Shown: positions 50,557 through 59,448 of the stretch, piece by piece | How positions within the stretch are numbered: the stretch's first letter is position 1 | Layout of the letters: the number at the start of each line of letters is the position of its first letter | Assembly: GCA_019637335.1 (NCBI GenBank) | Contig: JAHBVV010000001.1 | Coordinates: 1 to 64,000, forward strand | DNA length: 64,000 bases | Source: Candidatus Hydrogenedentota bacterium | GTDB lineage: Bacteria; Hydrogenedentota; Hydrogenedentia; Hydrogenedentales; JAEUWI01 | Reading direction: 5' to 3' | The notes under the pieces: generated by a model | Databases searched by the model: none | Seen by the model: only the letters and a program-made list of their open reading frames with translations | Told to the model about the DNA's origin: nothing | Position numbers and translations under genes: made by a program

Positions 50557-52173
50557 ATGCGACCGCCCCTCCCGCGCACGTTTCGCATGCGCCTGCTGTT
50601 GCTTTCCACCCTGCTCTCGGGCGCGATCGTGCTGGGCTTCGGCTTTGCGGCCTGGCAGCTGCTGCACCGGCATTTCGGGCCGCAGCGGCTGGACGCGGAG
50701 TTGCGCGGCCTGGCGCGGGGCCAGCTCGCGCTGCCGCGGCGCCCGGGGGACTGGCCGGCGTTTGAGGAAGTGCTCGATTACTGGGCGGGCCTGGACACGT
50801 CGCGGGTCTTCGCGTTTGCCGCGCTCAACCGGGACGGGCGGGTTCGGTACCGCAGCCATGCGTGGCCCGAGGGAATGGCGCCGGGCGACCTGGTCGATGT
50901 GGCCGCGCTTCCCCTGCCCCCGCCGCCGCCGGACTGGGGCGAGGGGCCGGATCCGCGCGGTCCGCAGGACGGGCGTCCGCGCTTCGAGGACCGGCCGCGT
51001 CCGGAGGATCGCCCGCCGCCCGATCGCCGCCCGGAGATCGGCGGGGCGCCCGGCGGCGAGCCGCGCGGGAACGGGGAGGAACGGCGCAACTTTCGGCGGA
51101 TGCGCGATCCGAACATCCGCCCGATAGAAGTGGCGATGCTGACCCGCCCGGTCGGGGGCGGGGCCTGGCGGATTGCGGTGATGGCGACGCCTGGCGAGGT
51201 GCTGTTGCTTGCCGCGGATCTGACGCCGTACCGCGCGGAGGCGGTGGCGCTGCGCAACGCCTTTCTGGCGGTGCTCGGGCTTACGCTGCTGGCGATCGGC
51301 GCGGGCGGGTGGTACCTGGCGGGGCGCGCGGTGCGCCCGGTGCAACGGCTGGCGGCGGCGGCGGAATCGATTACGGCGCAGGCGCTGGACCGGCGCATTC
51401 CGGCCTCGGGGTCCGCGACGGAATTCGAGCGGCTGGTGCAGGTGTTCAACCAGATGCTGGAGCGTTTGGAGCGGAGCTTCCGGCAGGCGAACCGGTTCAG
51501 CGCGGATGCGGCGCACGAACTGAAGACGCCGCTGACGATTCTTCAGGGGCAGTTGAACCAGGTCTTGCAGGAGGCGCCGCCGGGATCGCCGTTGCAGCAG
51601 CGCCTGGGGGAGTTGCTGGAGGAAGTGCAGCGCCTTTCCGTCATCATCCGGAAACTGCTCCTGCTTTCGCAGGCGGACGCGGGCGCGATTCCGCTGAACC
51701 GGACGCCGGTCGCGCTGGACGCGTTCCTGGCGTCGATCCGGGAGGACATCGAGGTGCTGGCGCCCGATCTGGCGGTGGAAGAGGACCTGGCCCCGGACAT
51801 AACGGTGCAGGCGGATGCATCGCTGCTGCAGCAGGCGGTGCAGAATCTCACCAGCAACGCGATCAAGTACAACACACCGTGCGGGCGGATTCGGCTGGCG
51901 CTGCGGCGCGAGGCCGGTCGGGTGCGGGTGTCGGTGGCGAATACCAGCCCGGGCATCGCGGAGGCCGACCGGAAGCGGCTGTTCAACCGGTTTTTTCGCG
52001 CGGATCCGGCGCACTCGCGCGCGGTGGACGGCGTGGGGCTGGGCCTGAGCCTGGCGCGGGAAATAGCCCGGGCGCACGGGGGCGACCTGTGGCTGGCGGA
52101 CGCGCCGCCGGGCTGGGTCCAATTCATCCTGGAAATCCCGGACGCGCCGCCGGCGGGCCGCGCGCCTACCTGA
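50557..52173 (+). CDS. CusS-like sensor histidine kinase
   Basis: This 538-residue kinase has a first membrane segment (about 10-33), a periplasmic loop (34-230), a second segment (about 234-257), HAMP (258-312), the phosphorylated His about 320 (FSADAAHELKTPLTIL) and an ATPase domain (NLTSNAIKYN, GVGLGLSLAREIARAHGG). The loop contains an unusual Pro/Arg/Asp-rich stretch near residues 124-175 (PPPPPDWGEGPDPRGP..., RPRPEDRPPPDRRP). The usual N-x-G-x-G Asp is Asn/Ser (VANTSPGI), as in some CusS relatives. Its 3' end overlaps the convergent kinase gene by 8 bp. Confidence 0.9.
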   Translation: MRPPLPRTFRMRLLLLSTLLSGAIVLGFGFAAWQLLHRHFGPQRLDAELRGLARGQLALPRRPGDWPAFEEVLDYWAGLDTSRVFAFAALNRDGRVRYRSHAWPEGMAPGDLVDVAALPLPPPPPDWGEGPDPRGPQDGRPRFEDRPRPEDRPPPDRRPEIGGAPGGEPRGNGEERRNFRRMRDPNIRPIEVAMLTRPVGGGAWRIAVMATPGEVLLLAADLTPYRAEAVALRNAFLAVLGLTLLAIGAGGWYLAGRAVRPVQRLAAAAESITAQALDRRIPASGSATEFERLVQVFNQMLERLERSFRQANRFSADAAHELKTPLTILQGQLNQVLQEAPPGSPLQQRLGELLEEVQRLSVIIRKLLLLSQADAGAIPLNRTPVALDAFLASIREDIEVLAPDLAVEEDLAPDITVQADASLLQQAVQNLTSNAIKYNTPCGRIRLALRREAGRVRVSVANTSPGIAEADRKRLFNRFFRADPAHSRAVDGVGLGLSLAREIARAHGGDLWLADAPPGWVQFILEIPDAPPAGRAPT

Positions 52174-53059
52174 CGCCGATCCCGGCCGGGTGCGGGGCCA
52201 TGGCGCCCGGATGCGCGCAGACGTGTGCCGCCAGGCGATTCGCGCGCTCGCTGATGACGCCGAGGGGCCAGCCACGGAGCAGGCCCATGACGGCCATGGC
52301 CGTGAAGGAATCGCCCGCGCCCACGGTGTCGGCCAGCTTCTCCACCGGCGTCCCCGGGTGTTCTTCGAATTCGCCGGGCGCCGCCAGAATGCTCCCCTGG
52401 CCGCCCCGCGTGAGGACGATGAGATCGAGGGCGAAACGATCCATCATCGCGTTGAGCCGTTCCCGGGTTGAACCGGGAATGCGCAGGAGATCCGAGATGG
52501 CCGGCAATTCGTCCTCGTTGAGCTTGAGGACCTCCGCGCGGTCGAGCAAGGCGAGGATGACTTCTTCGCTGTAGTAGTGCTGCCGCAGGTTCACATCGAA
52601 CACGCGGATACAGCCGGGGACCGCGGCGTCCAGCAGCCGGCGGATGGTCTCGCGGCTGTGCGGGTTGCGGGACGCGAGCGATCCAAAGCAGATCGCGTTG
52701 GCCCGGCGCGCCAGCGCCAGGGCGGCGTCGGTGAAGGGAATGTAGTCCCAGGCGACGCCCTCGTGAATGGTGTAGGCCGGCACGCCTGACCCGTCCACCG
52801 TAACCGTGACGGTACCCGTTGGGTGTGCGCGGTCCACGTGGATGTAGCTTGTGTCCAATCCCCGGGCATCCAGCGTGGCGAGGATCTCGCGGCCTTCGGG
52901 GTCGTCGCCGACCGCGCTTACGGTTACGCCGCGCGCGCCCAGGGCGGCGGCGTGGTAGGCGAAGTTCGCCGGCGCGCCGCCGAGTTGTTTTCCCTCGGGC
53001 AGGACGTCCCAGAGAATTTCGCCCAGACCGAGGACGAGAAAGGGTTCATTATTTGGCAT
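52166..53059 (-). CDS. PfkB-family carbohydrate kinase (fructokinase-like)
   Basis: This 297-residue ribokinase-fold enzyme shows GEILWDVLPEGKQLGGAPANFAYHAAALG (the GGxxxN start motif), VFDVNLRQHYYSEEVI (the inner PfkB motif) and DTVGAGDSFTAMAVMG with the catalytic Asp near residue 250. Relatives phosphorylate fructose or similar sugars. It is third of the minus run permease-sulfatase-kinase, which suggests use of a sugar freed from a sulfated glycan. Confidence 0.88.
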   Translation of the reverse strand: MPNNEPFLVLGLGEILWDVLPEGKQLGGAPANFAYHAAALGARGVTVSAVGDDPEGREILATLDARGLDTSYIHVDRAHPTGTVTVTVDGSGVPAYTIHEGVAWDYIPFTDAALALARRANAICFGSLASRNPHSRETIRRLLDAAVPGCIRVFDVNLRQHYYSEEVILALLDRAEVLKLNEDELPAISDLLRIPGSTRERLNAMMDRFALDLIVLTRGGQGSILAAPGEFEEHPGTPVEKLADTVGAGDSFTAMAVMGLLRGWPLGVISERANRLAAHVCAHPGAMAPHPAGIGVR

Positions 53060-53122
53060 GCCGTATCTCCCGGTTCGTGCGGGCCACGCGGGACCCGGAG
53101 GTGACCTGGTCGTTGCGCGCGG

Positions 53123-54730
53123 CTATTGGGGCGGCGCGGCGCCCGCGGCGGGGCCGGGCAGTTCCTCGGAGTCGCCGTAGTGGGCGCGCAGTTCGTCCAG
53201 GCGCGTGTGGAGCGCCTCGATCACCTCCGCATACTCCGGGTTGCCGTACTGGTTGTTCATTTCCGAGGGGTCAAGCTTCAGATCGTAGAACTCCCACTCG
53301 CCGAGCGTGTAGAAGTACATCAGCTTGTAACGATCCGTGCGTACGCCATAATGGCGGTACACGTTGTGGACCTTACCCTCGCCCTCGTAGTAGTGGTAGT
53401 AGATGGCGTCGCGCCAGTTTTCGGGGGTTTCGCCGCGCATCAGCGGCGTCAGGCTTCGGCCCTGCATGTCGGGCGGAAGCGGGGCGCCGGCCAGCTCCAG
53501 GAAGGTCTGGGCCATGTCCAGGTTCTGCACCATGGGATCGGTCTGGCTTCCGGCGGGTATGCCCGGGCCCATGGCGACCAGCGGCGTGCGCAGGGATTCC
53601 TCGTACATGAAACGCTTGTCGAACCAGCCGTGCTCCCCGAGGTAGAAGCTCTGATCGGAGGAATAAAACACGACGGTGTTCCTGTCGAGCCCCTTTTCCC
53701 TCAGGTAATCCAGCACCCGGCCGACATTGTCGTCCACGGAGCGCACGCAGCGCAGGTAGTCTTTCATGTAGCGCTGGTATTTCCAGCGGACGAGGTCCTT
53801 GCCGGTCAGGTTGGCGTCGAGAAAGGCCTGATTTTTCGGTCCGTATGCGGCGTTCCAGGCGGCAAGCTGCTTTTCGTCCATGCGGCCGAGGGTGCGGTTC
53901 CAGCGGCCCTTGGTTTCGGGGTTTTCCGCCGCGTCCTCCGGCCACACCTTCAGGTCCGAGTGGAGCGTCATGGTTTTCTCGATGCTCATGTCCTGGAGTT
54001 TGGCGGCCGATCCCCGGTTCTCGTAGTCGTCGAAGAGATTGTCCGGCTCGGGGATTTCCACGTCATCGAAGGTGTTGAGGTGGTCCGGGCCGGGTTCCCA
54101 CTCGCGGTGCGGGGCCTTGTGCTGGAGCATCAGCATGAAGGGCTGGTTCGCGTCGCGCCCGTTCTCGAGCCAGTTCAGGGCCTTGTCGGTGATGATGTCC
54201 GTCACGTAGCCGTGCTCGCGGGTTTTTCCGTCCGGCGTAATGAAATCCGGATTGTAGTAGTGGCCCTGGCCCGGGAGCACCTCCCAGGCGTCGAAGCCCG
54301 TGGGGTCGGACTCGAGGTGCCACTTGCCGAAAAGGGCGGTCTGGTAGCCGTGTTGCTGGAGCAGCTTCGGAAAGGTCTGCTGCGATCCGTCGAATCTGTC
54401 GCCATTCTGCCGGAATCCATTCAGGTGGCTGTGTTTGCCGGTAAGGATAACCGCGCGGCAGGGGCCGCAGATCGAGTTGGTGACGAAGCTGTTGTTGAAG
54501 CGCACGCCGCCGTTGGCGATGCGGTCGATGTTCGGCGTGGGCGCGACATCGGCGAGGCGGCCTCCGTAGGCGCTGACGGCGTTCTGGGCGTGATCGTCAC
54601 TGTAGATCCAGACCACATTGGGGCGCTGCGCGTCCTGCGCGCGCGCGTCCCGGCCCGCCAGGCCCGCGAGCGCCAGGGCGCCGGCTCCGGTGCGCCGCAG
54701 AAAGGCGCGTCGGTTGTAGGATGGCTGCAT
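53123..54730 (-). CDS. Tat-exported type I sulfatase
   Basis: This 535-residue enzyme starts with a twin-arginine signal ([21 protein letters not shown]). Sulfatase marks are [10 protein letters not shown] with metal Asp residues about 45-46 and [11 protein letters not shown], in which Cys88 is the expected formylglycine precursor (C-x-P-x-R). RRPRS-type glycan sulfatases share the later GKWHLE and [28 protein letters not shown]. It needs a formylglycine-generating enzyme elsewhere. Start at the Met after the non-homologous leader [11 protein letters not shown]. Confidence 0.92.
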   Translation of the reverse strand: MQPSYNRRAFLRRTGAGALALAGLAGRDARAQDAQRPNVVWIYSDDHAQNAVSAYGGRLADVAPTPNIDRIANGGVRFNNSFVTNSICGPCRAVILTGKHSHLNGFRQNGDRFDGSQQTFPKLLQQHGYQTALFGKWHLESDPTGFDAWEVLPGQGHYYNPDFITPDGKTREHGYVTDIITDKALNWLENGRDANQPFMLMLQHKAPHREWEPGPDHLNTFDDVEIPEPDNLFDDYENRGSAAKLQDMSIEKTMTLHSDLKVWPEDAAENPETKGRWNRTLGRMDEKQLAAWNAAYGPKNQAFLDANLTGKDLVRWKYQRYMKDYLRCVRSVDDNVGRVLDYLREKGLDRNTVVFYSSDQSFYLGEHGWFDKRFMYEESLRTPLVAMGPGIPAGSQTDPMVQNLDMAQTFLELAGAPLPPDMQGRSLTPLMRGETPENWRDAIYYHYYEGEGKVHNVYRHYGVRTDRYKLMYFYTLGEWEFYDLKLDPSEMNNQYGNPEYAEVIEALHTRLDELRAHYGDSEELPGPAAGAAPPQ

Positions 54731-54813
54731 GGGATTGGTCCTCCTCGCTCGTTGAAGCACCATAATCGGCCATGGGCGCGGTCCGGGTCAAGAGTAGGCG
54801 GGTATGTCCGTTC

Positions 54814-54858
54814 TTCGGTTGCTTCGCAACCGAACCACAGCCGGGACGGCTGTGCCAC
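54814..54858. repeat. two hairpins of the AGCCGGGACGGCT repeat family
   Basis: TTCGGTTGC/GCAACCGAA (54814-54834) and CACAGCC/GGCTGTG (54836-54854), followed by CCACGTTCTTTCCCCGGT, are also seen near 62091-62115. They lie between the permease and sulfatase genes. Confidence 0.65.
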
Positions 54859-54950
54859 GTTCTTTCCCCGGTCATATGGAAGACTTGGGCGCGTTTTTCC
54901 GCCCGATGCGCTCCCCGAGGAGTCGCCCGGCGAGGTGGCGGCGTCCGCCG

Positions 54951-55931
54951 CTACGTGGCGGCGGCGCGGGCGGAGATAATGGCGCGGCGCTTCGCGATGA
55001 CGCGCTTGACGAGTTCGTCGGCCATGACGCCGGCAAGCAGGACGACGCCTATAATCGCGAATTCGAGCTGGGAGGGGAGCCCGAGGATGTTGATGGCGTT
55101 GTAGAGGACGCGGATGACGGCGGTGCCGATGACGACGCCGAGGATCGAGCCCTCGCCGCCGCGAAGGCTGCACCCGCCCAGGACGGCGGCGGCAATCGCG
55201 AAGAGCTCGTAGAATTCGCCCATGCCGGCGGGCTGGACGGTGTTGAGGTCGAGGGCGAAGACCATGCCGCTGAATCCGGCGAGGACCGAGCAGGCGACGT
55301 AGGCGCCGATGGTGACGCGCGCGGTGTTGATGCCGCTGAAGCGGGCGGCTTCCTCGTTGCGCCCGAGCGCGAGGAGGTAGCGTCCGTAGATCGTGAAATT
55401 GAGGAAGAAGCCCGCAATGAGGGCTACGACGATCAGCGAGATGAAGGGGACCGGGAGCGCGAAGCCGCCGATCGGGACCGACCCATTGGCCAGCAGGCCG
55501 AGCCCCGGGAAATTGGAGCCGAAGCCGACGCTCTGGTCGCCCGTGGCGTAGCGGGCGAAGCCGCGCAGGTAGAGCAGGCTGCACAGGGTCACCACGAAGG
55601 GCTGGAGCTTCATTCTGGTGATCAGGAGGCCGTGCGCGAGCCCGATGAGCGCGGAGCCCGCGAGCAGCCCGGGGACGACGATCCAGGGGGAGTAGCCCTT
55701 GCCGAGGAGCATGGCCAGGAGCGCGCCGGTAAGGCCGATCACGGAGCCGATGGAGAGATCGATGCCGCCGGTGATGATGACGAGCGCGGCCCCGACGCCG
55801 ATCACGCCGAAGAGGCCGGTCCAGCGCACGGTGTTCTGCACGTTGTAGGCCGAGAGGAAATTGTCGCTGTTCATGGCGGTAAAGGCGCACACGGCGACCA
55901 GCAAAACAAAGATGCCCAGCGTTTTTTTCAT
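54951..55931 (-). CDS. RbsC-like sugar ABC transporter permease
   Basis: This 326-residue membrane protein has about 8-10 hydrophobic segments. It shows VIITGGIDLSIGSVIGLTGALLAMLL, the EAA-like ALGRNEEAARFSGIN and AAAVLGGCSLRGGEGSILGVVIGTAVI, all classic of the ribose/galactose permease family. No ATPase or binding protein lies beside it in this window. It is first of the run leading to the sulfatase and PfkB kinase. Start at 55931 (MKKTLGIFV); earlier in-frame Met codons lack membrane character. Confidence 0.86.
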   Translation of the reverse strand: MKKTLGIFVLLVAVCAFTAMNSDNFLSAYNVQNTVRWTGLFGVIGVGAALVIITGGIDLSIGSVIGLTGALLAMLLGKGYSPWIVVPGLLAGSALIGLAHGLLITRMKLQPFVVTLCSLLYLRGFARYATGDQSVGFGSNFPGLGLLANGSVPIGGFALPVPFISLIVVALIAGFFLNFTIYGRYLLALGRNEEAARFSGINTARVTIGAYVACSVLAGFSGMVFALDLNTVQPAGMGEFYELFAIAAAVLGGCSLRGGEGSILGVVIGTAVIRVLYNAINILGLPSQLEFAIIGVVLLAGVMADELVKRVIAKRRAIISARAAAT

Positions 55932-56241
55932 CCGCGAATACTCACTCCAACCCCATGCTGTAACGTGAATGGCGCCCGCCCGGCGGGATCGCCCGCCCGA
56001 AATGGACCTCGGGCCACCCCCGCCAAAAGATACTGTATCCCGCGCCCCGAAACAAGCGCGCGGCCCGGCGGCAGGCCTGAACACAGTTGCGCAGCGGAAA
56101 AATCCCCATTGACAGCCAGCGCCGTTCGTGGTACGTTTCTGCGCCATCGCGCCGGCGATTGAGGAGATCCGCTGGCATACAAGGGGGGCGGCGATCAGGC
56201 AGGGTTCGGGTTCGAAACGGGTTCCGGAGTCGTCTTTTCGT
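55932..56241. other. divergent intergenic region
   Basis: No gene is seen. It holds an 11-bp palindrome GATACTGTATC (56029-56039). GGAG (56226-56229) precedes the start of the giant protein at 56242. Confidence 0.5.
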
Positions 56242-59200
56242 ATGTCTGCTCAAGTTATTTCTCTCTGTTTTGTGCGCTTCTTCCTCGTATCGCGGATTCG
56301 GGCCGCGGCGACGGCGCTGATCCTGGCCGCGCTCGCCAGTCCGCTGGCCGCGCCCGCCGTCGCGGAGGTTATATTCGAGTCCGGGACAATCGCCTTGGCG
56401 TCTGCGGGCACGCCCGGCTGCACCGACAGCGCACCTCCCTTCGGCGAAGAGGCGCTGGGTTACGAAGGTTCGGGCGAATGTTCGATCGATTTCGGGGGCG
56501 CCAGCGCCACCGCGCGCGCGACCAATACCTTCGCCATCATCGGCGGGCGGGACAATGTCACCGGTTTTGACGTGAACACGGCCGCGAATTTCAACCTGAC
56601 CCGGTCCGATGACGCCCCCACGATCGATCCGCGCGCGTCGACCTCCATCTCCGCGCGCTTTACCGTGACGGAGACGATGATATTCGAGGTGACGGGCGAC
56701 GCGACGGCCACCGCTGCGGATTCCCGCGCGAATCCCAGTGTTCGCCGGACGGATGCGTCCGTGAACATCTTCTTCCGGCCCGTGGGCGCCTCGGGCGGCC
56801 TGGGCGGTTCCGCCATCGGGGACGCCACCCAGCCGCCGCAGAACAACAACTTCGACCAGCAGGGCACGCTTCCTCCGGGTGAGTACGAACTGCTTTGCTT
56901 CGTGAACGTCAGCGCGAGTGCGTTTGGCGGCATCGGCATCCCGGGACGGACCATGGCGGCCGAAGCCACCGCCACGATGGAAATTCGCTTTATGCCGGTC
57001 CCGCCCACGGGCGGTTGCTGCATCGACGGCTTCTGCGACACCCTGACCGAGGCGGAGTGCCGGGATGCGGGCGGCGTCTATGCCGGCGACAACCAGGACT
57101 GCGTGGATTGCGTGGTAGAGGAATGCGATCTGCGCTGGATCGACGCGGCGGGCGGGAATCTGGGCACGGCGTCGAACTGGGATCCGGCGCAGGTTCCCCG
57201 GGACGACGGCGACGGCTGCAACAACCTCACCTTCAACCTGTCGGGCGAGTACTCCGTGAATTTTGAAACCCGCGCCGCAAACGCCCTGTTCCTGCGCGAC
57301 GGCAACGTGGAGTTTTCCGGCACGCGACTGGCCCTCTCCGGCCGGCCCGGCGGCGGGGGCGGTGCGGGCCCCCTGCCGCCCGCCCTGGGCGTGGGCAACG
57401 GCGCCGTGCTGTTCCTGAGCGGCGGGGAGATTGCGCCCGACACCGCGATCATCGGGGATGTGGGCTCGGGCTCCTCAAGCCGCTTGACGGTCTCGGGCAA
57501 TGGCGCGCGGCTCAACGTGGCGGATTCCCTGGTCGTCGGCGATGTGATGGATGGTACGCTCACCATCACCGACACCGGGCGCGTGGACAGCGGCGACGCC
57601 ATTGTAGGCCGCGGTGTAGTCGCGAGCAGCGCGGGATCGGATGTACTGATCAACAGCGGCGGCGAATGGACCCACGCCGATCTCACGGTCGGCCTCTTCG
57701 CTCCCGGTTTCGTTACCGTCCGTGGCGGCGGCGCCATGGTGTCCAACACGGCCACCATCGGCGCGAACGCGGATACCCAGGGGGACGTGCTGGTGACGGG
57801 GGCGGATTCGGGGTGGCGCGTGACCGGGCTCGCCACGATTGGCGGGGAAGGCACGGGCGCGCTGAACATTGAGGAACTTGGCCTGGTTACCGCCGACGCC
57901 CTGGTGGTCGGCACGGGCGACGGCGAGTCCGGCGGCATCATCGTTCGCGGGGCGGCCGCCATACTCGAGCGCTCCACCCTCGAAGTCGAAACGGGGGACC
58001 TGGTGTTGGGCGACGGCGGCACGGGAACGCTCGCGCTTCTCGAAGGCGGGACCCTGCGCGCCGCGGGCGACTTCATTGTGGGCGCCAGTGGCCTGCTGGC
58101 TTCCTTCCTCGTGGACGGCGCACAGAACGATGTGACTTCGGGCATGGCAATCGCCGGTCACCTGCGCCTGGGTACGGGCGCGGCAGTCTCACAGGGCGTC
58201 TTCGAGAATGGCGGCGCCGGCGCCGCGGGCACGGCCACGATCGGCGACGGTGGGCAGGGTCAACTATTCATCAGCAATCTGGGCCGATTCGTGGTCATGG
58301 CCAACGAGGAAGAGACGCATTTCGGCGATCTGGTGATTGGGGACGGCAGCCAGGGCAGCGTCACGGTCGAATCGGACGGCGAATTGGAGGCGGGCAGCAT
58401 TACCGTAAGCCAGGGCGGCGGCGGCGTGGGTTCGCTCACCGTGCGCAACGCCACCGTCGCCTCCACCCGGATCGGGATTACCATCGGCCAGGGCGGCGAC
58501 TCGGCCATCATGACCGTCGAAGGCGCGGGCAGCGTTCAGAGCGCCACCGGCTTCTTCATCGGCGCGAGCGGCGGCGCGGCCAGCGTGACGTTGGCGGGCG
58601 ACGCTTCCGACGCTCCCGCGCAGATTAACGTTACCGGACTTCTGGGAATCGGCCTGGCGGCAACCGAATCCTCCCTGACCCTGACCCGCAACGCGGCGGT
58701 CACCGCGGGCGAGATTATCGTGGGCGGCAACGCGCCGGGCCTCCTGGCCATCCTGGAGAACTCCGTGGTGACGTCTCCCACGACGACCGTGCGGGCGGAA
58801 GGCTTGCTTATCGGCGATGTGAACACGCCGGAGAAGCAGGCCGGTGGCGCGGATGCGCCCAATCTCGAGGGCGACCTCATCGTGGAGGAAGGGGGCCGTG
58901 TTCGCGTCAGCGCGGGTGCGACACCCGCCCTTCGCGTCAGCGGCAACGCCACACTCAACGGCACACTCGAAGTTGAGTTCTCGGACGAAGCCGGCCTCGC
59001 GGCGGGCAACACGCTCAGTCTGCTCCGCGTGGACGGCGAAACAACAGGCGAATTCACCGAAGTGACGTTCCCCACCCGCAGCGCGGATTTTGACGGCGAC
59101 CTCTCACTGGTGGACGGCGAACTGGTGCTCGCGGTCAATAACCCCGGCACGCCGCTCGGCGGTGAGGGCGAAGGTGAGGGCGAAGGTGAGGGCGAAGGTG

Positions 59201-59382
59201 AAGGTGAGGGCGAAGGCGAGGGCGAAGGCGAAGGCGAAGGCGAGCCGCAGCCGTTCAATTGCAGCCTCTCGAAATCCGCGTTGGCCGAGGGCCTGCACCG
59301 CGTCTTCGGCGATTTGTTCCTGCTTGGCGCCGCGCTGGCCGGACTCGCCTGCTTCCGGTTCCGGAACGGGGAGGGGATGTAA
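56242..59382 (+). CDS. giant repeat-rich surface protein with Gly-Glu linker and C-terminal membrane segment
   Basis: This 1046-residue protein has a signal peptide (ATALILAALASPLAAPAVA), then a beta-rich domain to about residue 250. Next is a Cys-rich GGCCIDGFCDTLTEAECRDAGGVYAGDNQDCVDC motif (about 255-290) that recurs in Planctomycetes-type exported proteins. About 600 residues of autotransporter-like beta-helix repeats follow, with units such as LVVGDVMDGTLTITDTG, LVVGTGDGESGGIIV and LVIGDGSQGSVTVESDG. Residues 974-1001 are 14 Gly-Glu pairs. A lone Cys and a membrane segment (GDLFLLGAALAGLACF) end in Arg. It is likely anchored or sorted at the C-terminus. No catalytic motif seen. Confidence 0.82.
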   Translation: MSAQVISLCFVRFFLVSRIRAAATALILAALASPLAAPAVAEVIFESGTIALASAGTPGCTDSAPPFGEEALGYEGSGECSIDFGGASATARATNTFAIIGGRDNVTGFDVNTAANFNLTRSDDAPTIDPRASTSISARFTVTETMIFEVTGDATATAADSRANPSVRRTDASVNIFFRPVGASGGLGGSAIGDATQPPQNNNFDQQGTLPPGEYELLCFVNVSASAFGGIGIPGRTMAAEATATMEIRFMPVPPTGGCCIDGFCDTLTEAECRDAGGVYAGDNQDCVDCVVEECDLRWIDAAGGNLGTASNWDPAQVPRDDGDGCNNLTFNLSGEYSVNFETRAANALFLRDGNVEFSGTRLALSGRPGGGGGAGPLPPALGVGNGAVLFLSGGEIAPDTAIIGDVGSGSSSRLTVSGNGARLNVADSLVVGDVMDGTLTITDTGRVDSGDAIVGRGVVASSAGSDVLINSGGEWTHADLTVGLFAPGFVTVRGGGAMVSNTATIGANADTQGDVLVTGADSGWRVTGLATIGGEGTGALNIEELGLVTADALVVGTGDGESGGIIVRGAAAILERSTLEVETGDLVLGDGGTGTLALLEGGTLRAAGDFIVGASGLLASFLVDGAQNDVTSGMAIAGHLRLGTGAAVSQGVFENGGAGAAGTATIGDGGQGQLFISNLGRFVVMANEEETHFGDLVIGDGSQGSVTVESDGELEAGSITVSQGGGGVGSLTVRNATVASTRIGITIGQGGDSAIMTVEGAGSVQSATGFFIGASGGAASVTLAGDASDAPAQINVTGLLGIGLAATESSLTLTRNAAVTAGEIIVGGNAPGLLAILENSVVTSPTTTVRAEGLLIGDVNTPEKQAGGADAPNLEGDLIVEEGGRVRVSAGATPALRVSGNATLNGTLEVEFSDEAGLAAGNTLSLLRVDGETTGEFTEVTFPTRSADFDGDLSLVDGELVLAVNNPGTPLGGEGEGEGEGEGEGEGEGEGEGEGEGEGEPQPFNCSLSKSALAEGLHRVFGDLFLLGAALAGLACFRFRNGEGM
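59161..59244 (+). repeat. 84-bp Gly-Glu coding microsatellite
   Basis: Fourteen six-base units of GG(T/C)GA(A/G) encode the (Gly-Glu)14 linker of the giant surface protein. The mix of T/C and A/G forms shows past slippage; the unit number may differ between strains. Confidence 0.85.
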
Positions 59383-59448
59383 GCTGAGATAGCCCCGCGC
59401 TCTCGGTGAGCCGGGGCAACCGTTACCCGAGTCGCATGCGCCTCGGCG

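Noticed and set aside
59161-59244. Tandem six-base repeats considered as a CRISPR-like or replication iteron array
   Set aside because: The units are in frame, have no spacers and encode Gly-Glu pairs in a protein, so they are a coding microsatellite.
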